Shown here: in pieces, positions 36,919 through 48,171 of the stretch | Position numbering within the stretch: position 1 is the stretch's first letter | Layout: each line of letters opens with the position of its first letter | Assembly: GCF_022832385.1 (NCBI RefSeq) | Contig: NZ_JALHLE010000011.1 | Location: forward strand, 124,001 to 188,000 | Source: Novosphingobium album (ex Hu et al. 2023) | Lineage (GTDB): Bacteria; Pseudomonadota; Alphaproteobacteria; Sphingomonadales; Sphingomonadaceae | Direction: 5' to 3' | Length of the DNA: 64,000 bases | Made by a program: the position numbers and the translations under genes | The notes under the pieces: model-generated | Told to the model about the DNA's origin: nothing | The model's input: the letters and a program-made list of their open reading frames with translations, nothing else | Database searches by the model: none

Positions 36919-37608
36919 CTACGAATTTACGGTGTGATTGCCGAGCCAGGCAAACACCCGGCGGTGCAATTGGTTCAGTTCGGCTCGCACCTCTCCCGTC
37001 AGCGCATAGAGCCTACCTCGTCTGTCGGCCGGATTGACCACCGTCGTCACCATGTCCAGCGATCTGAGTCTGCGAAGGCTGACATTGAACCCGGACGGTG
37101 ACACGTCGATGAACCGCGACATCTCAACATTCGACAGGACCGCCGCGAGATAGAGATAGAGCAGGATCTGGAACTCGGCCGTGAGATGGCTGACCTGGCT
37201 TCCGCGATAGATGTAGGACTTGCCCATGCTTAGCGCAGTGGCGGCATTGGGCTCATCGGAAAGAACCGGCCGGGCAAGTTCCATGTAGCCGGCGTGCTGC
37301 CCGAGAACCAGCTTGTGCATCGGCTCGCTAAGGCCATAGAGCTTGCTACGCCGATCGCGCGGGTGCGAGCGGGTGACTAACACGCCGCGCGATATCATTC
37401 CCGCGAGCGTATAATAAAATGCAGTTCCCGAAAGACGGGAGCGCTGCTGAAGGTGTAAGGGTGTGGCCCATTCTTCATCAAGCAGGCAGTAGATCAGTTC
37501 ATATTCGCCGGTGAGCGTGTGGACACCAAACTTCGTTTCAAATGCGCGCTGGATTTCGAGCAGCGACAGTGGCTCGGGGGTGGGCTTTGGCTTGTCCATG
37601 GCTATCAT
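36919..37608 (-). CDS. Tandem winged-helix (MarR-like) regulator
   Basis: The 229-residue protein has two related winged-helix modules. Module 1 (residues about 32-95) reads LTGEYELIYCLL then LSGTAFYYTLAGMISRGVLVTRSHPRDRRSKLYGLS; module 2 (about 142-205) reads LTAEFQILLYLY then VSPSGFNVSLRRLRSLDMVTTVVNPADRRGRLYALT. The shared DRRxxLYxLT wing is typical of MarR proteins. One chain may bind two half-sites. ATG starts at 37608 and 37599 are both possible; neither has a clear ribosome site. It stands alone, with direct repeats of GAATTTGAC upstream at 37636 and 37649. Confidence 0.75.
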   Translation of the reverse strand: MIAMDKPKPTPEPLSLLEIQRAFETKFGVHTLTGEYELIYCLLDEEWATPLHLQQRSRLSGTAFYYTLAGMISRGVLVTRSHPRDRRSKLYGLSEPMHKLVLGQHAGYMELARPVLSDEPNAATALSMGKSYIYRGSQVSHLTAEFQILLYLYLAAVLSNVEMSRFIDVSPSGFNVSLRRLRSLDMVTTVVNPADRRGRLYALTGEVRAELNQLHRRVFAWLGNHTVNS

Positions 37609-37679
37609 CTGTTAGCAGGTCTGGCGCGCATTGGAGAATTTGACTCCAGAATTTGACGTCATTTTTCACGCTATATCCG

Positions 37680-37775
37680 CACTGTGTCGGGTGACAAGAC
37701 TGCGGTGCGACCCGAGGCTTCTGCATCTTGCAAGGGCCAACCTCACGGGCGGCCCTTGCAGGGCCGCCCATTTTT
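37680..37775 (+). ncRNA. Candidate small RNA with alternative hairpins
   Basis: Between two leftward genes there is a rightward Rho-independent terminator (stem 37747-37756 with 37760-37769, then ATTTTTGTG). Upstream are a TCGGGT/ACCCGA hairpin (37687-37692 with 37710-37715) and a 10-bp perfect stem (37729-37738 with 37751-37760) that overlaps and excludes the terminator stem. No rightward coding gene lies immediately downstream or upstream, so a free small RNA is more likely than an attenuator. The 5' end is not defined. Confidence 0.45.
37747..37775 (+). terminator. Strong rightward Rho-independent terminator without an obvious coding gene
   Basis: The 10-bp GC-rich stem GGGCGGCCCT/AGGGCCGCCC with a 3-nt loop is followed by a five-T run. 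Confidence 0.85.
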
Positions 37776-37892
37776 GTGCGGCCACCAGTCGATGTCAGCA
37801 ATGCCGGCGTGTCCGGAAAGTCCGCTTCTGCAAGAAAATCGCGAATAGATCCCATTGAAGGCCGTCCCTGATTTGCGCCTCGTATCTCAGAC

Positions 37893-38717
37893 CTAAGCCC
37901 GCGCAGCTTCCTGCGCACGCGCCCGCTCCACCAGTTCGTCCAGCGTTGCATCCGAAAGCGCAACGCGCTGCAGGGCGCGCTCGCCCTCGGCCGGGTCGGC
38001 ATGGGCCATGCGCGCATGCTGGAGCGCGATGTTGTCTATCATCAGCAGGTCATGAAGTTGCCAGATATGGTCGTAACGGGCCTCGTCCGCATAGAGGTGC
38101 GCGAAGAGGTGCTCCAGCACGGCCCGGCTACGCCCGTCGTCAAATTCCAGGATCCGGTCGGCATGGTATTGCGTCACGAACAGAACGGGCTGTCCGGTGC
38201 GCGGGTGCGGCAGAACGGTGGGATGCTCCGCAATGAAGACCGGCCAGTCGTAGCCGCTGGCGAACATGTCCAGCTTGTGCCGAAGGGTAGTCCCCTCGAC
38301 ATCGTCCTTCAGGTCCTGTGGCAGGTGGCGCCAGCCCGCCGTGCCGCTCACGAAGGTGGTCGCAGTAGCCCCTTGCGGCAGAGCGATGGCGTGGAGGCAG
38401 ATCCCGTGGATTGGATGGTCGGTATAAGTCAGATCCGAATGGAACGGCAGCATGACCGAGCCCGCCGCATCGTCGTTGCGCAGCACCGTGACGAAATCGT
38501 CCTTCCCTCCATTGGCGACCGGCGGCGGCGGGCCGAACCATGCCGCGATCTCCAGCTGGCGCTCGGGCGAAAGGCGTCCGCCACCGCGGAACAGGAGCAG
38601 CCCGTGCGCATCCCAGGCGGATCGCAGCGCGTCAATCTCGGCCTCCGTGCCGCCCGTTTGGGTATCGAAGCCCAGCACCTCCACGCCGAAATCGCGATGC
38701 AGCGGCCGGAATTTCAT
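37893..38717 (-). CDS. TauD/TfdA-type Fe(II)/2-oxoglutarate dioxygenase
   Basis: The 274-residue protein has the iron ligands His93 and Asp95 in PFHSDLTY, and a C-terminal QHARMAHADP with GERALQRVALSD carrying the distal His and the 2-oxoglutarate-binding Arg. It starts MKFRPLHRDFGVEV, as TauD/TfdA proteins do. The family hydroxylates taurine, phenoxyacetates, alkylsulfates and many other compounds. It is a single gene, divergent from the PfkB-type kinase. The substrate is not evident. Confidence 0.85.
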   Translation of the reverse strand: MKFRPLHRDFGVEVLGFDTQTGGTEAEIDALRSAWDAHGLLLFRGGGRLSPERQLEIAAWFGPPPPVANGGKDDFVTVLRNDDAAGSVMLPFHSDLTYTDHPIHGICLHAIALPQGATATTFVSGTAGWRHLPQDLKDDVEGTTLRHKLDMFASGYDWPVFIAEHPTVLPHPRTGQPVLFVTQYHADRILEFDDGRSRAVLEHLFAHLYADEARYDHIWQLHDLLMIDNIALQHARMAHADPAEGERALQRVALSDATLDELVERARAQEAARA

Positions 38718-38821
38718 CGGTCCTCTCCCTTCGCACGCCTGTTGACTGTGCCGCCCGAACCTGTCGCATTATGGCGCGTGATTCCAGCGCCTTCTTCTCC
38801 TGCCGCCCCGGAGCCTTCCTG

Positions 38822-39751
38822 ATGAAAGACATCGCCACCCTGACGATGAATCCCACGATTGATGTATCCTATGACATCTCCCGGATGCGGCACACGCACA
38901 AGATGCGTACGGACAACGAATGGTACGCGCCTGGCGGCGGGGGCATCAACGTGGCGCGGGTGTTCACCCGGCTCGGCGGCAACGCGCGCTGCTATTACCT
39001 TTCGGGTGGTGCAACCGGCCCGGCGCTCGACGGGCTGATCGATTCGCACGAACTGGTGCGCACGCGCATCCCGATCACCGGGCCCACGCGCATCGCCTCC
39101 GCCGTGCTGGAACACGAAACGGGCAAGGAATACCGCTTCACCCCGCAGGGGCCGAAGATCTCTGAACGCGAATGGACCGAGTGCCTCGATCTGATCAGCC
39201 AGTCGGATTGCGACATCATGGTGCTGAGCGGCTCGCTGCCGCCCGGTGTGCCCGACGACTACTATGCCCGCGTGACCCGCCTGCTGCGCCCGCGCGGAAT
39301 CGAGATCGTGCTCGACAGTTCGGGGCGCGCGCTCATGCAGGGGATTGATGCCGGATCGCTGCTACTGGTGAAGCCCAGCCAGGGTGAACTGCAGCAGTAC
39401 GTGGGGCGCAAGCTCGATACGCGCGGAGAGATCGAGCAGGTAGCGATGGACATCGTGCAGGCTGGCAAGGCGCGCCTTGTCGCCGTGACGCTCGGACAGG
39501 AGGGGGCGATCCTCGCCCGCGAGGGAGGCCCGGTGTTCCTGCCTTCCCTCAGGATCGAGGCGGCCAGCGCAGTGGGGGCAGGCGACAGCTTCGTCGCGGG
39601 CATGATCTTCGCGCTGAGCACCGGGATGACCGAACTGGAAGCCTTCCGCTTCGGCGTTGCTGCCGGTTCAGCTGCCGTGTTGCGGGCCGGCACGGGACTG
39701 GCCTATCCATCCGATATCGAGCGGCTCCTGCAACTGGTCGAGCCGTTGTAA
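38822..39751 (+). CDS. PfkB family sugar-phosphate kinase (1-phosphofructokinase-like)
   Basis: From the ATG at 38822 the protein has 309 residues. It begins ATLTMNPTIDVSYD, carries PGGGGINVARVFTRLGG (substrate-binding) and ends with AVGAGDSFVAGM holding the catalytic Asp of the GAGD motif. LacC/FruK/PfkB-type enzymes share this opening. A PfkB-type phosphofructokinase is one option; no fructose PTS gene is nearby. GGAG lies 10 bp upstream of the start; an in-frame ATG at 38771 is possible. Confidence 0.82.
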   Translation: MKDIATLTMNPTIDVSYDISRMRHTHKMRTDNEWYAPGGGGINVARVFTRLGGNARCYYLSGGATGPALDGLIDSHELVRTRIPITGPTRIASAVLEHETGKEYRFTPQGPKISEREWTECLDLISQSDCDIMVLSGSLPPGVPDDYYARVTRLLRPRGIEIVLDSSGRALMQGIDAGSLLLVKPSQGELQQYVGRKLDTRGEIEQVAMDIVQAGKARLVAVTLGQEGAILAREGGPVFLPSLRIEAASAVGAGDSFVAGMIFALSTGMTELEAFRFGVAAGSAAVLRAGTGLAYPSDIERLLQLVEPL

Positions 39752-39755
39752 TGCT

Positions 39756-40412
39756 CTATGCGATGATGCCCCGGCGGCAGAATTCCCAAATGCTGGCGGC
39801 CAGTTCCTCGCGTTCGTGCAGATCCGCCGCGCCCCCTTCTTCCGCCAGCAGCAAGGTGTGCACCGTCGTGGAAACGAGATTGTAGATCAACCGCGCCTGC
39901 GCATGCGGATCGGCGGCACGGAAAACGCCCGCGCGGATACCGGTGCTGACATAGCCCGCCATCAGGTCGAGCAGAGGCTGAAGCGCCGATTGCAGTTCTG
40001 CCGGACGCGTCTGCGCCAGCCGCAAGTGCTCGCGGCTGAGCGCCGCGCCGCGCCGGTTGGCCCCCATGCGATCGTGACCAAGCTGGCCGACGACAATGCT
40101 CGTCACGATCACCCGCAGCGCATCCTCGGGCCCGTCACATTTCTGGGTGAAATCACGGAACTGGGCCGCCGCCGCGCGCAACGAACTGTCGAACACGGCC
40201 AGCACCAGGTCGTCCTTGCCCTGGAAACACTCGTAGAAGGCCCGTCGCGCCAGCCCGGTTTTCGCCAGCACGGCCCGGATAGTCAGCCCTTCCAGCCCGC
40301 TTTCGTCGAGCAGGTCGTAGGCAGCACCAATCAGCATACGGGCCCGGTCACGTTCGCCGCCTGGAACGGCAGCCGGCGCTGCGGGATAGAGGGACTGTCC
40401 TGACATTGACAT
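39756..40412 (-). CDS. TetR family regulator
   Basis: The 218-residue protein has an N-terminal helix-turn-helix (AAYDLLDESGLEGLTIRAVLAKTGLARRAFYECFQGKDDLVLAVF, typical by its LARRAFYECFQGKDDL end) and a helical ligand domain. It is divergent from the ferredoxin-P450 pair across 136 bp that hold two inverted repeats, so it probably controls that pair. A second in-frame ATG at 40406 is possible. It converges closely with the PfkB-type gene (4 bp apart). Confidence 0.85.
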   Translation of the reverse strand: MSMSGQSLYPAAPAAVPGGERDRARMLIGAAYDLLDESGLEGLTIRAVLAKTGLARRAFYECFQGKDDLVLAVFDSSLRAAAAQFRDFTQKCDGPEDALRVIVTSIVVGQLGHDRMGANRRGAALSREHLRLAQTRPAELQSALQPLLDLMAGYVSTGIRAGVFRAADPHAQARLIYNLVSTTVHTLLLAEEGGAADLHEREELAASIWEFCRRGIIA

Positions 40413-40472
40413 TGCCTAAGCGGAGTCCCTTCCGGGGTCCAGTGCCTGCATCTCGGTTCCTCCGGCAATGTG

Positions 40473-40527
40473 TTGTACGTTGACACTACAAGCCGTGTCG
40501 GGCTAAAAAATTGAGAACGATGTTCTC
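40473..40527. promoter_or_regulatory. Operators between the TetR and ferredoxin-P450 genes
   Basis: TTGTA and TACAA form an inverted repeat at 40473-40491, and GAGAAC and GTTCTC a perfect 6-bp one at 40513-40527 (3-bp spacer), 22 bp before the ferredoxin ATG. Either could be the TetR site. Confidence 0.5.
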
Positions 40528-40548
40528 GCGAACTTCCAGGAGAGATTG

Positions 40549-40875
40549 ATGCCCAAGGTTACTTACATCGACCACACCGGCCACGAGACGCAGATCGACG
40601 TGCCGGCCGGCGAAAACGTGATGCATGGCGCGGTGTACAACGGCGTCGAAGGCATTGCCGGCGAATGCGGCGGGGCGCTGTCCTGCGCCACCTGCCACTG
40701 CTACATCGACGATGCCTGGACCGCGAAAGTCGGCGGCCCCTCGTCCGAGGCCGAAGAGGAACTGCTGGAAAACGCATCGGCGGAAGTGAAGCCGAACAGC
40801 CGCCTTTCCTGCCAGATCGAGATGACCGACGAACTCGACGGTCTCGTCATCCACATGCCCGAATCGCAGTACTGA
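40549..40875 (+). CDS. [2Fe-2S] ferredoxin, P450-type
   Basis: The 108-residue protein has the adrenodoxin/putidaredoxin cluster pattern with Cys40, Cys46, Cys49 and Cys88; Cys51 is an extra residue next to the cluster loop. AGGAGAG precedes the ATG. It is 31 bp upstream of the P450 and is its likely electron donor; it may also serve the P450 at 21691, which has no ferredoxin of its own. No ferredoxin reductase gene is in the window. Confidence 0.92.
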   Translation: MPKVTYIDHTGHETQIDVPAGENVMHGAVYNGVEGIAGECGGALSCATCHCYIDDAWTAKVGGPSSEAEEELLENASAEVKPNSRLSCQIEMTDELDGLVIHMPESQY

Positions 40876-40906
40876 TCCGCCGGTTCAGAACATAGGGAGA
40901 GATACC

Positions 40907-42157
40907 GTGCCGATAGACGCAGCAAACCCCGTTCCGCCCACGCTTCCGCGCTATGCCGGCATGGATCAGGTGCCTGCCCACGTCCCGCAGGAGCTGGTGC
41001 GCCAGTCCGGCCTCACCGTGGGTTCGGAATTCCTCGCCGACCCGCACGGCTTCATGGCCGCGCTGCACGAAAAGCAGCCGCCGATCTATTACGACGTCAG
41101 CCCGATGGGCAACATGTGGCACCTCACCAAGCATGAGGATGCCCTGTTCGGCCTGCGCCACCCGGACATCTTCTCGAACGAGGGCGCCACGCCCTTCCCG
41201 CGCGATCCGAACGACTATTTTTACTTCATCCCGATCGAGATCGATCCGCCACACCACCGCAAGTACCGCAACATCGTCGATCCGGTGTTCTCGCCCAAGG
41301 GCGTGCAGAAACTGGAAGGCCTGATCCGCCAGCGCGCGAACGACCTGATCGACCAGTTCATCGGCAAGGGCGAATGCGAGTTCACCGAGGAATTCGGCCG
41401 TCCGCTGCCGGTTTCGGTGTTCCTCGACATCATGGGCCTGCCGCAGGACATGCGCGATACGTTCGTGTCGTGGGCGATGGAACTGCTGCACTCCAACGAC
41501 CGCGAACGCATGGGCGCGGCGATGATGAGCATCACCGAGTACCTGAAGGACGCAATCGCGGACAAGAAGGCGAATCCAGACGACGGCGTCGTCAGCCTGA
41601 TCGCCCATGCCGCGCCGGACGGCGTGCCGCTTTCCGACAAGGAGATCTTCGGCTTCGTCTGCTTCCTGTTCATCGGCGGCCTCGACACCGTGTTCGCCAC
41701 GCTGAACAACATCTGGCTCTACCTCGCCCGGAACCCTGCCAAGGTGCAGGAAATCATCGAGCGGATGGACCATGATATCGACAAGATCGTCGAGGAACTG
41801 CTGCGCCGCTGGTCGGTGACCTTCTCGGGCCGCGTGCTCGATCAGGACTACGTGATGCGCGGCGTGCAGATGAAGAAGGGCGACCGCGTCACCTTCATCC
41901 TGCCCGCGTGCAACTTCGATCCCGACGTGTTCCCGAACCCGCTGGAAGTCGATTTCGACCGCCCGCGCAAGACGATCCTCGCCTTCACCGTCGGCGTGCA
42001 CAGCTGCATGGGCGGCCACCTCGCGCGCCTCGAAGTGAAGATCGCACTTCAGGAATGGCTCAAGCGCATCCCCGCCTTCAAGCTGAAAGACGGCGCACAC
42101 ATCGAGTACCGTCCCGGCGGCGTGATCGGCCCCGAGGAAGTCGCGCTGGAGTGGTAG
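40907..42157 (+). CDS. Cytochrome P450
   Basis: The 416-residue P450 starts at a GTG (AGGGAGAG upstream). It has the canonical I-helix GGLDT (residues 257-261), ExxR (Glu297-Arg300) and haem loop FTVGVHSCMGG with Cys367. In contrast to the P450 at 21691 the acid-Thr pair is intact. Paired with the upstream ferredoxin and ended by a terminator at 42188. Similar single-operon ferredoxin-P450 pairs in sphingomonads oxidise terpenes or fatty acids; the substrate here is unknown. Confidence 0.94.
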   Translation: MPIDAANPVPPTLPRYAGMDQVPAHVPQELVRQSGLTVGSEFLADPHGFMAALHEKQPPIYYDVSPMGNMWHLTKHEDALFGLRHPDIFSNEGATPFPRDPNDYFYFIPIEIDPPHHRKYRNIVDPVFSPKGVQKLEGLIRQRANDLIDQFIGKGECEFTEEFGRPLPVSVFLDIMGLPQDMRDTFVSWAMELLHSNDRERMGAAMMSITEYLKDAIADKKANPDDGVVSLIAHAAPDGVPLSDKEIFGFVCFLFIGGLDTVFATLNNIWLYLARNPAKVQEIIERMDHDIDKIVEELLRRWSVTFSGRVLDQDYVMRGVQMKKGDRVTFILPACNFDPDVFPNPLEVDFDRPRKTILAFTVGVHSCMGGHLARLEVKIALQEWLKRIPAFKLKDGAHIEYRPGGVIGPEEVALEW

Positions 42158-42187
42158 GATTCCAGTCGGACACCCCGACCTCATGCG

Positions 42188-42217
42188 AAAGGGAGCCCTG
42201 CGGCTCCCTTTCTTTTT
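42188..42217 (+). terminator. Rho-independent terminator of the ferredoxin-P450 operon
   Basis: A perfect 10-bp stem (42188-42197 with 42202-42211), a CTGC loop and CTTTTT tail follow the P450 stop by about 30 bp. Confidence 0.92.
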
Positions 42218-42236
42218 GCGCGAAGGACGTTTCAGC

Positions 42237-44659
<2,423 letters not shown>

Positions 44660-46186
44660 GTGAACCATCCCTATCCTCCCCCGGCGACGCGGCGGCTGAT
44701 GACGTTCTTCGTCATGGCTGCGGCGATCATGAACCAGATCGACACGACGATCGCCAACGTCGCGCTGCCGCACATCCAGGGCAGCACCTCGGCCTCGCGC
44801 GAGCAGATCACCTGGGTGCTCACGAGCTACATCGTGGCCCTGGCGATCTTCACGCCATTGACCGGCTGGCTCGCCGGGCGGTTCGGCCGCAAGCGGGTGG
44901 TGCTGACCTCGATCTTCTTCTTCACGGTCATGTCCGGCCTGTGCGGGGCAGCCACCAATCTCGACGAGCTGATCCTGTTCCGTGTGCTGCAGGGCATGGC
45001 CGGGGCAGCACTGGTGCCGATGAGTCAGGCCACGCTGCTCGATGCTTATCCGCCAGAGGAACACGGCAGCGCCATGGCCATTTTCGGCATGGCCGCAATT
45101 ACCGGGCCGCTGGTGGGACCACTGGCGGGCGGGTGGCTGACCGAATACATATCGTGGCGCTGGTGCTTCTTCATCAACCTGCCGGTCGGGATCATGGCGT
45201 GGCTGGGCCTGACTGCGACAATGCCAGAATATGCCGGGAAGAAAGGCGCCAGGCTCGATTTTCTCGGCTTCGTGCTGCTGGCCGTCGGGATCGGCGCATT
45301 GCAATTGCTGTTCGACCGGGGGCAGGTGCAGGACTGGTTCTCCTCGACCGAGATCTGGATCGAGACGGTGCTCGCGGGCTGCGCATTCTATCTCTTCATC
45401 GTCCATTCGATGACAACGAAACATCCTTTCGTCAGCCCAGCCGTATTCACGGACCGCAACTTCGTGATCTGCTCGATCGTGGGCTTTTTCCTCGGCGTGC
45501 TGATCTACAGCCCGATGTCGTTGCTGCCCGAAATGCTCTCCAACCTGTTCGGCTATCCGATCATCGATGTCGGCATGGCGATGGCCCCGCGGGGGTTGGG
45601 CGTGCTGATCGCGATGCTGGCGATGGGCCGCCTGATCAACCGCGTCGATCCGCGCCTGCTCATCGGTTTCGGGATGCTGCTGGCTGCCTTCTCGATGTGG
45701 CATCTCTCGCACATGACGCTGCAATCGAGCGACTGGATCGTCGTGACCACCGGCGTGATCCAGGGCATGGGCTCCAGTTCAATCTTCGTGCCGCTGTCGA
45801 TGATGACCTTCTCCACCCTGCCCGCACACCTGCGCAACGAAGGGGCCGCGCTCAACACCCTGCTGCGCAGCTATGGCGGCGCGGCAGGTATCGCACTGGT
45901 GCAGGTGCTGATCTACCGCAACGAGGCGAAAGTGCAGTCGCGCCTGACCGAGGGCCTGCGCCCGGACAACCCGGTGGTACATTCGGCGATGCCTGATGCC
46001 GACTTCACCCTGCCCTCCTCGATCGCCGGCATCGAACATGAGATCGTGCGACAGGCGACAATGGTGGCCTATATCGATGCCTTCTGGGCACTGTCGATTG
46101 TCGGTATCCTCGCTTGCGCCATGGTCTTCCTGCTTCAACGCCCGCAACGCATCACCGCCCCGGCCGAACCGATCAGCGGCGAATGA
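44660..46186 (+). CDS. DHA2 family MFS efflux transporter (EmrB/QacA-like)
   Basis: The 508-residue protein has the 14-helix DHA2 pattern: MNQIDTTIANVALPHIQ in helix 1, LAGRFGRKRV in loop 2-3 and a long terminal tail. The GTG start is supported only by the reading frame; a later ATG near residue 14 (MTFFVMAAAIMNQ) is possible. It overlaps the MATE gene by 4 bp (ATGA). No membrane-fusion partner is adjacent, unlike the second DHA2 gene at 56002. Confidence 0.86.
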   Translation: MNHPYPPPATRRLMTFFVMAAAIMNQIDTTIANVALPHIQGSTSASREQITWVLTSYIVALAIFTPLTGWLAGRFGRKRVVLTSIFFFTVMSGLCGAATNLDELILFRVLQGMAGAALVPMSQATLLDAYPPEEHGSAMAIFGMAAITGPLVGPLAGGWLTEYISWRWCFFINLPVGIMAWLGLTATMPEYAGKKGARLDFLGFVLLAVGIGALQLLFDRGQVQDWFSSTEIWIETVLAGCAFYLFIVHSMTTKHPFVSPAVFTDRNFVICSIVGFFLGVLIYSPMSLLPEMLSNLFGYPIIDVGMAMAPRGLGVLIAMLAMGRLINRVDPRLLIGFGMLLAAFSMWHLSHMTLQSSDWIVVTTGVIQGMGSSSIFVPLSMMTFSTLPAHLRNEGAALNTLLRSYGGAAGIALVQVLIYRNEAKVQSRLTEGLRPDNPVVHSAMPDADFTLPSSIAGIEHEIVRQATMVAYIDAFWALSIVGILACAMVFLLQRPQRITAPAEPISGE

Positions 46187-47517
46187 CCTTGCAGCCGCCG
46201 CAACACAGCACTGCGCGCCTGCTCTGGACAATCGCCCTCCCCGCGATGCTGACAAACGTGGCGACGGCGCTGTTCGGACTTGCCGACATGTGGGCGATCG
46301 GGCGGCTCGGCGATGCCCCGGCGCAAGGGGCGGTGGAACTGGGCGCCAAGTTCATGATGGGCCTGCTCAACGTCTTCAACTTCCTGCGCACGAGCACGGT
46401 CGCGCTGACCGCGCAGAGCGCCGGGAGCGGAGACAGGACCGCACAGGGAGAAACCCTGGCGCGCGCCATGGCCGTCGCGCTCGGGATAGGCGCTCTGCTG
46501 CTCGTGGCAATGCCCTGGGCCATTCCCGCCGGGCTCGATCTGCTCGAAGCCAGGGCGCAGGTGCGTGCCGATGCGCACGTCTATATCGGCATCCGCTACT
46601 GGGCCGGGCCGGTCTGGCTGGGCAATTGCGTGCTGGTCGGCTGGCTGATCGGCCAGCGGCTGGTACGTCCTGTGCTGGTGGTGGAAATCGCCGCCAATGC
46701 CGTTCACATCGCGCTCGACCTGTTTCTGGTGCTGGTCATGCACTGGGGCGTGGCCGGGGTGGCTTCGGCGACGCTGGGATCGGAGCTGCTCAAGTTCCTG
46801 CTGCTGGCCGCCATCGTCCTGCGGCAACCCTCAGCCCGCGAGGCCTTTGCCGCCGCGCGCCAGCGCACGACATGGCACCGCGATGCCCTCGCCCGCCTCT
46901 TTGCGTTGAACCGCGACCTCTTCGCGCGCACGTTGCTGCTGACCGGCGCGATCCTGATCTTCGCCCGCGCAGGCGCACAACAGGGGCCGGTGACGCTGGC
47001 GGCGAACGGGATCCTGTTCCAGCTCTTCATGCTCTCGACACTGATCCTGGACGGTTTCGAAAGCGCATCGCAGGTTCTGTGCGGTGAAGCGCAGGGCGCC
47101 GGTGACCGTGCCCGTTTCACCACCGCCGTGCGTGCCGCGCTGCTCTGGGGCGGCGGTACCGGACTGGTGCTGACACTGGCTTACGCCGTAGCAGGCGCGC
47201 CGCTTGCAGCCTGGTTCAGCACCGACCCGCGCGTCGTCGCTACGACCGGGAGCTACATCGGATGGGTCATCGCGCTGCCGCTGGTGGGCGTCGCCTCGTT
47301 CGTGCTCGACGGCGTGTTCGTCGGCGCCGGGTGGACGCGGGCCATGCTGGGGACAATGGCGGTCGCCATGACGCTCTACCTCGCGCTGCTCTGGCTGCTG
47401 CACCCGCTCGGCAACCACGGACTGTGGGCAGCCTTCACGGTGTTCTTCGTGGTCCGCGCCGCCGGGCAGTTCCTCGTGCTGCCAGGCCGGACACGACGCA
47501 GTTTCAGCGCTTCCTGA
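46183..47517 (+). CDS. MATE family efflux transporter (DinF-like)
   Basis: From the ATG at 46183 the protein has 444 residues with twelve hydrophobic helices. The opening LLWTIALPAMLTNVATALFGLADMWAIGRLG and the repeated FNFLRTSTVALTAQSAG stretch are MATE hallmarks, closest to DinF. It couples export of cationic compounds to H+ or Na+. It is coupled with the DHA2 gene by ATGA and converges with the DUF938 gene over 14 bp. Confidence 0.87.
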   Translation: MTLQPPQHSTARLLWTIALPAMLTNVATALFGLADMWAIGRLGDAPAQGAVELGAKFMMGLLNVFNFLRTSTVALTAQSAGSGDRTAQGETLARAMAVALGIGALLLVAMPWAIPAGLDLLEARAQVRADAHVYIGIRYWAGPVWLGNCVLVGWLIGQRLVRPVLVVEIAANAVHIALDLFLVLVMHWGVAGVASATLGSELLKFLLLAAIVLRQPSAREAFAAARQRTTWHRDALARLFALNRDLFARTLLLTGAILIFARAGAQQGPVTLAANGILFQLFMLSTLILDGFESASQVLCGEAQGAGDRARFTTAVRAALLWGGGTGLVLTLAYAVAGAPLAAWFSTDPRVVATTGSYIGWVIALPLVGVASFVLDGVFVGAGWTRAMLGTMAVAMTLYLALLWLLHPLGNHGLWAAFTVFFVVRAAGQFLVLPGRTRRSFSAS

Positions 47518-48109
47518 AAATTACCGAGAGATTGTTGGCCGGCATTTCCACGTACCGCTCCAGAACGAGGCCATGCTCCTTCGCACAGGCTCTCACGTCT
47601 TCGAGCTGGCGCAGGCCCCAGCGCGGATCGCGGCGCTTGAGATCCTCGTCGAAAGCCTGATTGCCCGGTTCGATCGGATGCCCGGCGCGGCGGTACGGGC
47701 CATAGAGCACCAGCGGATGTCCCGGCGCCAGCAAGCGCCCTGCCCCTGCCATCAGTCCCTCGGTCGACGCCCACGGACTGATGTGGATCATGTTGATGCA
47801 GACGACGGCATCGGCGGTTTCGACCGGCCACAGCGGCGCGGCCGCATCGAGCGCCACCGGCGGCAGAAGGTTGGTCAGCGCTTCGGTTCCTCTCCACGCG
47901 CCTATGGATTCGCGGGCATCCGCATCGGGATCGCTCGGCTGCCATACCAGACCGGGAAGCGCCCTGGCGAAATGCACCGCGTGCTCGCCCGTGCCGCTCG
48001 CCAGTTCGAGCACGAGCCCGGACGGCGGTAGCACCTCGCGCAACACGGCAAGTATGGGATCGCGATTGCGGGCGGCGGCGGGGGCCTGTCGGCGGGCATC
48101 CTGATTCAT
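47504..48109 (-). CDS. DUF938 SAM-dependent methyltransferase
   Basis: From the ATG at 48109 the protein has 201 residues. The SAM-binding motif VLELASGTGEHAVHFA is near residue 32, followed by VCINMIHISPW and the DPRWGLRQLEDV segment typical of DUF938. The substrate of this family is not firmly known. It is a single gene and converges with the MATE gene. Confidence 0.84.
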   Translation of the reverse strand: MNQDARRQAPAAARNRDPILAVLREVLPPSGLVLELASGTGEHAVHFARALPGLVWQPSDPDADARESIGAWRGTEALTNLLPPVALDAAAPLWPVETADAVVCINMIHISPWASTEGLMAGAGRLLAPGHPLVLYGPYRRAGHPIEPGNQAFDEDLKRRDPRWGLRQLEDVRACAKEHGLVLERYVEMPANNLSVIFRKR

Positions 48110-48171
48110 GCTCCCGGCATGGGCGCGGGAACCCGCCAGTTCAAGCACCAGCTATAGGCCAGACGCACGAA

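Larger units (their letters stand above)
37609..37892. other. Intergenic stretch with repeats and a terminator-ended RNA candidate
   Basis: No protein gene is supported here. It holds the direct repeat GAATTTGAC (37636-37644 and 37649-37657), which is likely a binding site for a regulator such as the tandem winged-helix protein, and the possible RNA gene at 37680-37775. Confidence 0.5.

Noticed and set aside
37680..37775. Riboswitch or attenuator for a downstream gene
   Set aside because: No rightward gene starts within the next kilobase; the next gene is leftward, so a free RNA is the better reading.
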